This document shows positions 5,861 through 12,683 of a stretch of 14,838 nucleotides of DNA, piece after piece. The notes below the pieces were generated by a model that was not told where the DNA came from, searched no databases, and saw only the letters and a program-made list of their open reading frames with translations. Made by a program: the position numbers and the translations under genes. Origin of the DNA: Marinilabilia sp. UBA5340 (GTDB lineage: Bacteria > Bacteroidota > Bacteroidia > Bacteroidales > Marinilabiliaceae); NCBI GenBank assembly GCA_002411085.1, contig DHQK01000237.1, forward strand, positions 1 through 14,838. The letters are read 5' to 3'. Positions within the stretch are counted from its first letter, which is position 1, and every line of letters starts with the position of its first letter.

Positions 5861-6943
5861 TTACTCTTTTGAGAGGGCCTCTCTTAACACAACCAGAATT
5901 TTCTCAGCCTCACCCTGACCATTATTCAACACATACCCCCGGCATTTCAAGAGATGAGTGGTAGTTTCAATGGTAAGGTTAACAGGATCCTTGCTTTTTT
6001 GGTTAAATATATTGGCCAGAGCTCCCCGGTCAATATTCATCCAGGGACGCATGGTAAAAACCGAATGCCCACGCATATCAAAAGCGGGATTAACATACTC
6101 CCTAAACGCAGGATTGTAATCCAATACTTCGAAAAGATGATTGATCAGCAAAACAGGGCCAGCTCCGGTGAGGGCAGCTTCGCGCCATTTATTCAACTCA
6201 TCAAGACTTGCGAGGTACTCTGAAACCTCAATCATTCCAAACTGAAAAGCAGAGCGCCCATTAAAAGGTATTCGGGAGGCATGAACCATAACCCTTAATG
6301 GTTTTTGGTGAAAGGTTTTTATCTGAAGATGAAAGGGATCAATTTCTTCTGACTCATCATCACTCAATACATCCTCAAGCACCTCCACAAATTCATCATC
6401 CACAAAATCAGCCAAAGCTGTTCCCACCATATCCTCCATATAGTGCGTTTTAAAAAGATCAAGGGCGAGATTATTAAGATACCTGATAATGCCATCCTGA
6501 ACAATGGTAATGGCAATTGGAGCCTTGGATATGTAGTTCCGGAAACTCTGCTCACGGCGTTTCTGATCCACATCAGCTTTATGCTTGTAATAAGCCAGTT
6601 CCATAGTAATTCCCAATTCTTTTTTGGTGATGGGTTTTACAAGGTATCCGTAAGAATTTGTTATCACAGCCCTCTCAATAACTTCGGAACTTGTATCACT
6701 GGAAATAAAAATCACCGGTACCTCACACTCGCGCTGAATAATTTCGGCAGCATCAATTCCGTCCAGTTCTCCTTCCAGATGAATATCCATCAAAACAATA
6801 TCAGGCCTGTGAGTACGGCACTCTTCCAATGCTGCAGCTCCGTTTTTACAACGTCCGATAATCTCAAAACCCAAATCCTTTAGAAACAAGGAAAATATTG
6901 CGGAGATGAAACGATCATCTTCAACTACCAAAACTTTTCTCAT
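5861..6943 (-). CDS. Orphan response regulator: receiver domain plus two PAS domains
   Basis: A 360-residue cytoplasmic protein. Residues 3-122 are a CheY-like receiver: acidic pair D9/D10 after VLVVE, phospho-acceptor D53 in DIVLMDIHL, S81/S82 at the switch position, and K103 in YLVKPI. Residues about 133-250 (RNYISKAPIAITIVQDGIIRYL onward) form a PAS domain with an acidic insert (VLSDDESEEIDP). Residues about 255-355 look like a second, weaker PAS domain (GAGPVLLINHLFEVLDYNPAF). No histidine kinase, HTH, GGDEF or other output domain follows, so it may act through protein contacts or as a phosphorelay intermediate sensing a ligand. ATG at 6943 is chosen over TTG at 6955 because the receiver fold starts at once after it. 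No kinase gene is adjacent. Divergent from coaX. Confidence 0.8.
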   Translation of the reverse strand: MRKVLVVEDDRFISAIFSLFLKDLGFEIIGRCKNGAAALEECRTHRPDIVLMDIHLEGELDGIDAAEIIQRECEVPVIFISSDTSSEVIERAVITNSYGYLVKPITKKELGITMELAYYKHKADVDQKRREQSFRNYISKAPIAITIVQDGIIRYLNNLALDLFKTHYMEDMVGTALADFVDDEFVEVLEDVLSDDESEEIDPFHLQIKTFHQKPLRVMVHASRIPFNGRSAFQFGMIEVSEYLASLDELNKWREAALTGAGPVLLINHLFEVLDYNPAFREYVNPAFDMRGHSVFTMRPWMNIDRGALANIFNQKSKDPVNLTIETTTHLLKCRGYVLNNGQGEAEKILVVLREALSKE

Positions 6944-6994
6944 AATATGGTACAATTTTTGGAGAGCAACCCTCCAAACCCAAAAAAGTTAAAC

Positions 6995-7002
6995 TAAATT
7001 TG
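6995..7002 (+). promoter_or_regulatory. Bacteroidota -7 promoter element of coaX
   Basis: TAAATTTG is an exact TAnnTTTG match, placing transcription start near 7009 and giving a leader of about 54 bases before the coaX ATG. A TTTG -33 element is not evident. It lies in the divergent region shared with the response regulator, close to a 7-bp hairpin (TTTGGAG 6958-6964, CTCCAAA 6972-6978) that belongs to the regulator's leader. Confidence 0.5.
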
Positions 7003-7062
7003 CTACCCGGGTATCAGGTTTTGCATTAACGAAAAAACGGCCCTTTTAAACAATACGGGAAC

Positions 7063-7779
7063 ATGAATTTAACAATTGATCAGGGAAACAGCAGCACTAA
7101 AATAGGTTTTTTTGACAAGGGGAAACTAATTGCCACTTACAAGCCGGTTTTCCTTGACAAAAATACATTGACCCCATTATTAGAAAGACACCCGACCGAA
7201 AATGTCATAATCAGCTCTGTCACAGACAACACAGACTTCATAAATGAATTTTCAAGGAATATTCCCGGAAAAATAATCTTTTTCGATCATGAAACACCCA
7301 TACCCATCAAAAATAAATACAGATCTCCCGAAACACTTGGGAAGGATCGGCTTGCAGCAGTCATCGGAGCAACCACACTATTCCCGAATATTCCCCTATT
7401 GGTAATCGATGCCGGAACGGCCATCACCTACGATGTTTTCTATAACAATACCTACCATGGAGGAAATATTTCTCCGGGACTTAAAATGCGTTTTAACGCG
7501 CTTCATCAGCAAACAAAACGATTACCTCTTATACAGCATGCCCCTGCACCATTTTGGGGTACCAATACCATGGAGGCCATTCGTTCAGGCGTACAAAACA
7601 GTCTGATGATGGAATTTGAAGGTTACATATCAAAAATAAATCAGGAATTTCCCAACGCAAAGACAATCCTAACCGGAGGGGATGCAGATTTTTTTGTCAG
7701 CTACACAAAAAGTATCATCTTTGCACAACCAAATTTAGTACTTTCCGGACTAAACCGAATAATTGAATACAATGCATAG
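7063..7779 (+). CDS. coaX: Type III pantothenate kinase (CoaX)
   Basis: Phosphorylates pantothenate with ATP in the first step of coenzyme A synthesis, in the cytoplasm. The 238-residue product has the ASKHA-fold signatures of the type III family: IDQGNSSTK (residues 5-13, catalytic D6), GKDR (93-96), IDAGTAITYD (115-124, D116) and GGNISPG (133-139), then a GGDA block (205-208). The length is slightly short for the family but no motif is missing. It has the first position in its transcription unit. Its stop overlaps the start of the outer-membrane protein gene, so the two are translated from one mRNA. Confidence 0.93.
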   Translation: MNLTIDQGNSSTKIGFFDKGKLIATYKPVFLDKNTLTPLLERHPTENVIISSVTDNTDFINEFSRNIPGKIIFFDHETPIPIKNKYRSPETLGKDRLAAVIGATTLFPNIPLLVIDAGTAITYDVFYNNTYHGGNISPGLKMRFNALHQQTKRLPLIQHAPAPFWGTNTMEAIRSGVQNSLMMEFEGYISKINQEFPNAKTILTGGDADFFVSYTKSIIFAQPNLVLSGLNRIIEYNA

Positions 7780-9043
7780 AAATTACAGATACTCTCTTTT
7801 ATTGCTTTTAGCTCTTTTGGCAACCACATTGCATGGACAAAAAAGAACATATTCCCCTTTCTCCCGATACGGAGTAGGTGAATTGAACAACACCGGGTAC
7901 GGGCAAAATGCCGCCATGGGAAACACCGGGATTGGTCTTAAAAGTGATAATCACCTTAATATTCTGAACCCTGCATCTTACTCAGGAATAGATACCATGT
8001 CTTTCTTTTTTGAGGCGGGAATCACCGGTTTTTCGCAAGAATTCTCATCCGGGGATGGCAATGAAACCTACAATAATATTGATTTCACTTATTTTGCCAT
8101 GGGATTTCCTATTAGCAGGAAAATACACACCTCATTTGGCTTGCGTCCATTTTCTAATTCCGGATATAAATTCGAATTTTCAGATGGAACCAATAATAAC
8201 AGAGCCATTGGGACAGGCAATCTAACATCAGCCTATGGAGGTTTCTCCATTCAACCTACCCCTAATCTTTCTCTCGGGATCCATGGAAGTTACCTTTTTG
8301 GAAATATCCAACACACCACCTTTATTGAATTTCCCGAGGATGAAGCGGCCTACAAATACGGAGTACAATCAGAATTGCATGCCAGCGACTTTTTCTTCGA
8401 CTTAGGTGCCCAATACACACATCAACTAGCCGAGGATAAATCAGTAACTCTGGGGTTAACCTACCGTCCAAAAACAGCTATCAACGGAGATTTTCAAAGA
8501 ACAGTGGCCAAAGGAACAGACTATTCAGAGGATGGAAAACTTTTTTCAACAAATTATATAATAACAGAAGCAACCGACACATCGGATGTTTCGGGGTTTG
8601 ACATGGCGCAATCTATTGGCATCGGGGTTTCCTACAAAAAAGGCGATCAATTATTGCTGGCAGCCGACTACACCACTTCCAATTGGGGAGATGTAACATT
8701 CCCCGATGGACACACAAAAACCACTAACAACATGCTGTTCTCAGCCGGGGCTCAATACACACCAAACAGTCGTTCGGAAAATTACCTTGCCCGCATGAAA
8801 TACCGGGCAGGAGTGAAATATGGAGAAGAGTATATTCAGATAGGAGACGACAAAATCAACAATTTTGGCATAACTTTTGGAATTGGATTACCATACAATA
8901 GATCAAAAACTTCGGTAAACCTGGTTTTTGAATATGGTACCAAGAAGCCAACGGGCAATTTGGATATGAGTGAAACGTATGGAAAAGTTACTTTGAATTT
9001 TACATTTCACGAGTTTTGGTTCAACAAATGGAAATTCCAATAA
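7772..9043 (+). CDS. Outer-membrane beta-barrel protein, FadL/OMPP1-like
   Basis: A 423-residue exported protein. Residues 1-22 form a signal peptide (LLLLLALLATTLHG, cleavage probably before Gln23). The mature protein opens with YSPFSRYGVGEL and GYGQNAAMGNTGIGL followed by LNPASYSGID, a pattern common in Bacteroidota barrels that resemble FadL/OMPP1 or PorV. Alternating polar-hydrophobic strands continue to the C-terminus, which ends in an aromatic beta-signal-like segment (FHEFWFNKWKFQ). ATG 7772 overlaps the coaX stop by 8 bases, indicating translational coupling; a TTG at 7763 is less likely. The next genes concern LPS export and outer-membrane protein folding, so a role in the outer membrane fits, but cargo or partner is unknown. 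Confidence 0.75.
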   Translation: MHRNYRYSLLLLLALLATTLHGQKRTYSPFSRYGVGELNNTGYGQNAAMGNTGIGLKSDNHLNILNPASYSGIDTMSFFFEAGITGFSQEFSSGDGNETYNNIDFTYFAMGFPISRKIHTSFGLRPFSNSGYKFEFSDGTNNNRAIGTGNLTSAYGGFSIQPTPNLSLGIHGSYLFGNIQHTTFIEFPEDEAAYKYGVQSELHASDFFFDLGAQYTHQLAEDKSVTLGLTYRPKTAINGDFQRTVAKGTDYSEDGKLFSTNYIITEATDTSDVSGFDMAQSIGIGVSYKKGDQLLLAADYTTSNWGDVTFPDGHTKTTNNMLFSAGAQYTPNSRSENYLARMKYRAGVKYGEEYIQIGDDKINNFGITFGIGLPYNRSKTSVNLVFEYGTKKPTGNLDMSETYGKVTLNFTFHEFWFNKWKFQ

Positions 9044-9085
9044 ACCAATCTCTAAAATCAAAAGAATTTTTCTGATATTTTTATT

Positions 9086-9093
9086 TACCTTTG
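9086..9093 (+). promoter_or_regulatory. Bacteroidota -7 promoter element of the TPR-lptC unit
   Basis: TACCTTTG is an exact TAnnTTTG match 43 bases after the barrel gene's stop. Transcription would start near 9100, exactly where the long hairpin begins, leaving a leader of about 160 bases before ATG 9263. No clear -33 TTTG is visible about 20 bases upstream. Confidence 0.5.
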
Positions 9094-9099
9094 CAGCTG

Positions 9100-9139
9100 T
9101 TTTGAAAATTTTGTTTTGATTAACAAAACATTTTCAAAA
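9100..9139 (+). promoter_or_regulatory. Long AT-rich hairpin at the start of the TPR-gene leader
   Basis: 9100-9109 pairs perfectly with 9130-9139 (10 bp). After a three-T bulge (9110-9112), GTTTTG (9113-9118) pairs with CAAAAC (9124-9129) around the loop ATTAA. Sixteen pairs form in total. No T run follows, so it is not a standard terminator for the upstream barrel gene. As it would be the very 5' end of the mRNA, it might protect the transcript or control it. A purine-rich stretch (9145-9160) follows. Function is inferred only. Confidence 0.45.
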
Positions 9140-9262
9140 TACCCGAAGAAGGGAGGAAGACAGAAATTAACGGATAAGCAAAGTAAAACAAACAAATCAG
9201 ACCAGAATAGTGCAGCCTGTTAGTAGGACACTGTTCAAGATTACAAACAAAATTTTTTTCTC

Positions 9263-10618
9263 ATGAAAGCGTTTGCAATAATTACATTAGGATTGCTGTT
9301 GTCAACAGTTCAGGCCTTTTCTCAAAAGGGTGTGGAAGATGGATCGAAGTATGGGCACGGAGAAGACAGCATCAGATGCCTTAAAAACCTCTCTCTTTAC
9401 ACCGAGCTTGTAAAACAGGATCGTTTTGATGAAGCATTTCCATACTGGGAAACTGCCTTTAACGAATGCCCCCTGTCTACCAGAAGGCTGTATACGGATG
9501 GTGTTAAAATCATGAGCCACAAACTGAAAACAGCCGAAAATCAAGCCGATAAAGACAAGTTTTTCGCTGGCTTAATGAATGTTTACGACCAGCGAATGAA
9601 ATATTTTGGTGACCACTCGAAGTATGGCACTCCATACATTAAAGGAACCAAGGCTATTGACATGCTGGAGTACAGGAAAGAGGACAGCGAAACCAGAAAA
9701 GAAGCTTATCAACTTCTCAGTGAATCTGTTGAAGAAGGAGGGGTGTCCACGCAACCGGCTGTTCTTGCTGTATTCATGACAAGCACTGTAGCCATGTTCA
9801 ATGACGGTGAAATCCAAGCCGAAGATGTGGTTAACAATTACACCACCATTATTGACTTGCTCAATTCACAGATTGAAAATCCCAAGATGGCAAAGTACAA
9901 AGATACTCTCATTGACCTGTCTGGAAAAATTGAGGAATTGTTTGCCCGCAGTGGAGCAGCAGACTGCGAGACTTTGGACCGCATCTTCTCACCTCAGCTT
10001 GAAGAGCACAAAGAAGACTTGCCATGGCTGAAACGTGTGAGCCGCTTGCTGGCCAATGAACTTTGTGAAGACTTAGACCTCCTGTATCAAGTGTCTGAGT
10101 ATCAGCACCAAATTGAACCTTCACACTCTTCTGCTTACGGACTGGCACGTATGTACCTGAAATCAGGCGACACCGACCGGGCTGCTGACTATTACAAAGA
10201 AGCTATCCAGCTGGTTGAAGATGACCAACAAAAAGCCAAATATTACTATCAGTTAGGATTGGTAAATCTGGCCAACAACCAATTCTCTTCAGCAAGATCC
10301 AATGCCCTCAAGGCCATTGAATTCAACGCTGAATGGGGAGATCCTTTCATTCTGATTGGGAAAGCTTACGCAACCTCTGCAACCGGAGTAGGCGACGACG
10401 AATTTTCGCACAAAACAGCTTACTGGGCTGCCGTCGACAAGTTCATCCGTGCCAAATCGGTTGATCCAGAAGTTGCTGATGAGGCCAACGAATTGATCAA
10501 CATTTACCGCAAACATTTTCCTGAAGAAAAAGAGATCTTCTTCCAGGGCCTCGAAAAAGGAGGAACTTACACCGTTGGCGGATGGATCGGTGAACGAACC
10601 ACTGTCAGAAGTAAATAA
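9263..10618 (+). CDS. Exported tetratricopeptide-repeat (TPR) protein
   Basis: A 451-residue protein with a signal peptide (residues 1-20, LGLLLSTVQAFSQ) and no lipobox, so probably periplasmic. The rest is helical. The clearest TPR pair is at about residues 290-370: YGLARMYLKSGDTDRAADYY, then YYQLGLVNLANNQFSSARSN and a WGDPFILIGKAYA helix. An N-terminal repeat-like segment (TELVKQDRFDEAFPYWETAF) occurs near residue 47. Such repeats bind proteins; no enzymatic motif is seen. It stands first in a unit with lptC, whose start lies 3 bases after its stop, so the two are likely co-expressed. A homologous TPR gene in this position is, to my recollection, common in Bacteroidota. A link to LPS transport or barrel assembly is suggested only by position. 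Confidence 0.8.
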   Translation: MKAFAIITLGLLLSTVQAFSQKGVEDGSKYGHGEDSIRCLKNLSLYTELVKQDRFDEAFPYWETAFNECPLSTRRLYTDGVKIMSHKLKTAENQADKDKFFAGLMNVYDQRMKYFGDHSKYGTPYIKGTKAIDMLEYRKEDSETRKEAYQLLSESVEEGGVSTQPAVLAVFMTSTVAMFNDGEIQAEDVVNNYTTIIDLLNSQIENPKMAKYKDTLIDLSGKIEELFARSGAADCETLDRIFSPQLEEHKEDLPWLKRVSRLLANELCEDLDLLYQVSEYQHQIEPSHSSAYGLARMYLKSGDTDRAADYYKEAIQLVEDDQQKAKYYYQLGLVNLANNQFSSARSNALKAIEFNAEWGDPFILIGKAYATSATGVGDDEFSHKTAYWAAVDKFIRAKSVDPEVADEANELINIYRKHFPEEKEIFFQGLEKGGTYTVGGWIGERTTVRSK

Positions 10619-10621
10619 AAG

Positions 10622-11209
10622 ATGAAACGCAGATTACTGAAATATAAATTCATCATTAAAACAGCAGGCAGTTTTTTTTTACTGCTTGCTGTTATTGTTT
10701 TGTCATCATCCTGCCAATCCAACACCTCAGAGGAAATAAAGGCAGCAGTAGATGAAGAAAACTTCCCCTCCCTGTCGGTTCATGATCTGGAAACGGCTAT
10801 CACTGATTCGGGAAAAATTGCTTATCGTTTCATAACCCCGGAAATGAACCAGTATGATAACCGGGAAAAACCCTACACTGAATTTCCACAAGGATTACAT
10901 CTGATTGTATACAATGACCAGGAAGAAATTGATGCTCAAATAAAAAGTCAGTATGCCATCTATCACGAAGGAGAAGAATTATGGGAATTACAAAATAATG
11001 TGGAGGCTGTAAACTTCAAGAATGAAGTAATCAACACTGAACAGCTGTTCTGGGATTCGCGGAAACACATCATATATTCCGATGAGTTTATAAAAATCAC
11101 CACTGATCAGGAAATCCTGACAGGATATGGTTTTGAATCGGATGAACGGTTGGATAACTACACTATTCAAAGAATCAGTGGGATTTTAACAGTAGAAGAA
11201 GATCAATAA
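10622..11209 (+). CDS. lptC: LPS export protein LptC (lipoprotein form)
   Basis: LptC takes LPS from the inner-membrane LptBFG transporter and passes it to the periplasmic LptA bridge. The 195-residue product starts with a basic, hydrophobic segment ending in LSSSC, which looks like a lipoprotein signal with Cys31; the E. coli protein instead has an uncleaved membrane anchor. Residues about 50-190 show the LptC/OstA-like beta-jellyroll pattern: repeated short strands such as TEFPQGLHLIVYNDQ, AIYHEGEELWELQNNVEAVN, EVINTEQLFWD and IYSDEFIKITTDQEILTGYGFES, the last being the most family-like block. It follows the TPR gene by 3 bases. The identification rests on this strand pattern, the length and the neighbours. 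Confidence 0.87.
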   Translation: MKRRLLKYKFIIKTAGSFFLLLAVIVLSSSCQSNTSEEIKAAVDEENFPSLSVHDLETAITDSGKIAYRFITPEMNQYDNREKPYTEFPQGLHLIVYNDQEEIDAQIKSQYAIYHEGEELWELQNNVEAVNFKNEVINTEQLFWDSRKHIIYSDEFIKITTDQEILTGYGFESDERLDNYTIQRISGILTVEEDQ

Positions 11210-11254
11210 TCCATTTTCTACAAATGCTTTGTTCCAGGTCATAAAGATTTTTTT

Positions 11255-11261
11255 TATCTTG
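11255..11261 (+). promoter_or_regulatory. Possible weak promoter for the CNNM/CBS gene
   Basis: TATCTTG lacks one T of the TAnnTTTG -7 consensus. A TTTG at 11228-11231 could act as the -33 box, but the 23-base spacing is longer than usual. It lies in the 78-base gap between lptC and the next gene, preceded by a T run (11248-11255). Read-through from lptC is an equally good explanation. Confidence 0.25.
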
Positions 11262-11287
11262 CAGAAGGGAGTTGTATCATTTAACCC

Positions 11288-12553
11288 ATGGAATATCTAC
11301 CAATAATTATTGTTACCATACTATTCTCGGCATTTTTCTCCGGCAGCGAAATGGCTTATTTATCAGCCAACAAACTGTTGATAGAACTAAATCGCCGTAA
11401 AAACCCCCGGATGGCCAAATTGATAGATACCTTCCTGCGCAAGCCGGGAATGTTTATCACCACCATCCTGATTGGTAACAACGTCGCACTTGTAGTTTAC
11501 GGTATTTATATGGGACATCTTTTTGAACCCATTATTGCGGGATATTTTTCATCTGACTTTGCAATCCTATTACTGCAGACACTCATTTCCACTATTATAA
11601 TCCTAATTACGGCAGAGTTTTTACCCAAAATCATCTTTCGCGTCAATCCCATTTTTACACTCAACCTTTTCAGCATTCCATTATCGCTCTTTTACGGCTT
11701 GTTTTTCCCTGTTTCACGCCTCACACTTGGCGTCTCCAATTTCCTAATCAGAAAGATTACCAAATCGCCAAATCCTGTATCCACAGAGCAGTTGGTGATC
11801 GGACGACTGGATTTCAACCACTTACTGGAAGAGCATCAGGAGCAAAATGCCACTCATGAAGAGATGCCCCAGGAAGTTAAACTATTGAAAAACGCACTGG
11901 ATTTTTCATCCGTAAAAATAAGAGAATGTACCATTCCCCGAACAGATCTGGAAGCGGTGGAGTCCGAAGAAAGTATTGAAAACCTCAGACAAAAATTTAT
12001 CGACTCAGGACATTCCAAAATACTGGTATTCAAAGAAAACATCGACAACATCATCGGATATATCCATGTCTCAGAACTATTTAAACATCCCCGAAAACTA
12101 AAAAACATTATCAATCCCATCAGTATTGTGCCCGAAACCATGACGGCTAACAACCTTCTGGAAATTTTCACCAAAGAGCACCGGAGTATTGCTTTGGTAG
12201 TAGATGAATTTGGAGGTACTGCAGGAATTGTAACCCTGGAAGATATTCTGGAAGAGATTTTTGGAGAAATCGATGATGAACATGATGTTTCTGACTTGGT
12301 GGAAAAGCAAATTGACGATCAGAAATACCATTTTTCCGGTCGCTTTGAGATAGACTATCTAAATGAAAAATATCAGCTGGATCTGCCAGCTTCAGACGAA
12401 TATGAAACCCTGGCCGGAATGATACTAAGTTTTAACGAATCGATTCCCAAGGCAGGAGAAGAAATAAAAATTTCACCTTTCACCATCCGTATCCTGGACG
12501 CGACAAGTTCCAAAATAGAATTGGTAGAACTCGTCAAAGAGCAGGAGGAATAA
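11288..12553 (+). CDS. CNNM/CBS/CorC-domain membrane protein (HlyC/GldE-type)
   Basis: A 421-residue inner-membrane protein. Four hydrophobic segments (about 3-22, 57-76, 92-112, 122-142) form the CNNM (DUF21) domain, with the conserved SGSEMAYLSA at 18-27. A CBS pair follows at about 213-330, ending in DEFGGTAGIVTLEDILEEIFGEI, and a CorC_HlyC-type C-terminal domain at about 345-415. Relatives are implicated in magnesium or cobalt efflux/resistance; in gliding Bacteroidota a protein of the same layout is called GldE. The sequence alone cannot choose between these, so no symbol is given. It sits between lptC and ppiD, an arrangement I recall from many Bacteroidota. ATG 11288 begins the first transmembrane helix directly. 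Confidence 0.88.
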   Translation: MEYLPIIIVTILFSAFFSGSEMAYLSANKLLIELNRRKNPRMAKLIDTFLRKPGMFITTILIGNNVALVVYGIYMGHLFEPIIAGYFSSDFAILLLQTLISTIIILITAEFLPKIIFRVNPIFTLNLFSIPLSLFYGLFFPVSRLTLGVSNFLIRKITKSPNPVSTEQLVIGRLDFNHLLEEHQEQNATHEEMPQEVKLLKNALDFSSVKIRECTIPRTDLEAVESEESIENLRQKFIDSGHSKILVFKENIDNIIGYIHVSELFKHPRKLKNIINPISIVPETMTANNLLEIFTKEHRSIALVVDEFGGTAGIVTLEDILEEIFGEIDDEHDVSDLVEKQIDDQKYHFSGRFEIDYLNEKYQLDLPASDEYETLAGMILSFNESIPKAGEEIKISPFTIRILDATSSKIELVELVKEQEE

Positions 12554-12636
12554 TTGGTCAGTTTCCATATTCTTAATAAATTCGCCCCACTCAATCTGAA
12601 TAAAATATTATGGGCAGAGGATTGTGCATTTTTTTG

Positions 12637-12644
12637 TATATTCG
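12637..12644 (+). promoter_or_regulatory. Possible -7 element of ppiD
   Basis: TATATTCG matches TAnnTTTG at all but one fixed position (C for T) and would start transcription about 33 bases before the ppiD ATG. A matching -33 box is not seen. The 130-base gap after the CNNM gene makes a separate promoter plausible. Confidence 0.3.
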
Positions 12645-12683
12645 TCACCTAATTTTAAAAAAACAAAATTAATCTGTATTCGA

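Noticed and set aside
6443..6883. A 146-codon plus-strand frame opposite the response regulator
   Set aside because: It lies antisense to the receiver and PAS coding sequence, which carries clear family motifs; the antisense product has none.
6958..6991. Hairpin (TTTGGAG/CTCCAAA, 6958-6978) and near-match -7 element for the regulator on the minus strand (6984-6991)
   Set aside because: The stem is only 7 bp, and the promoter match lacks the final G of TAnnTTTG; too weak to list as separate features.
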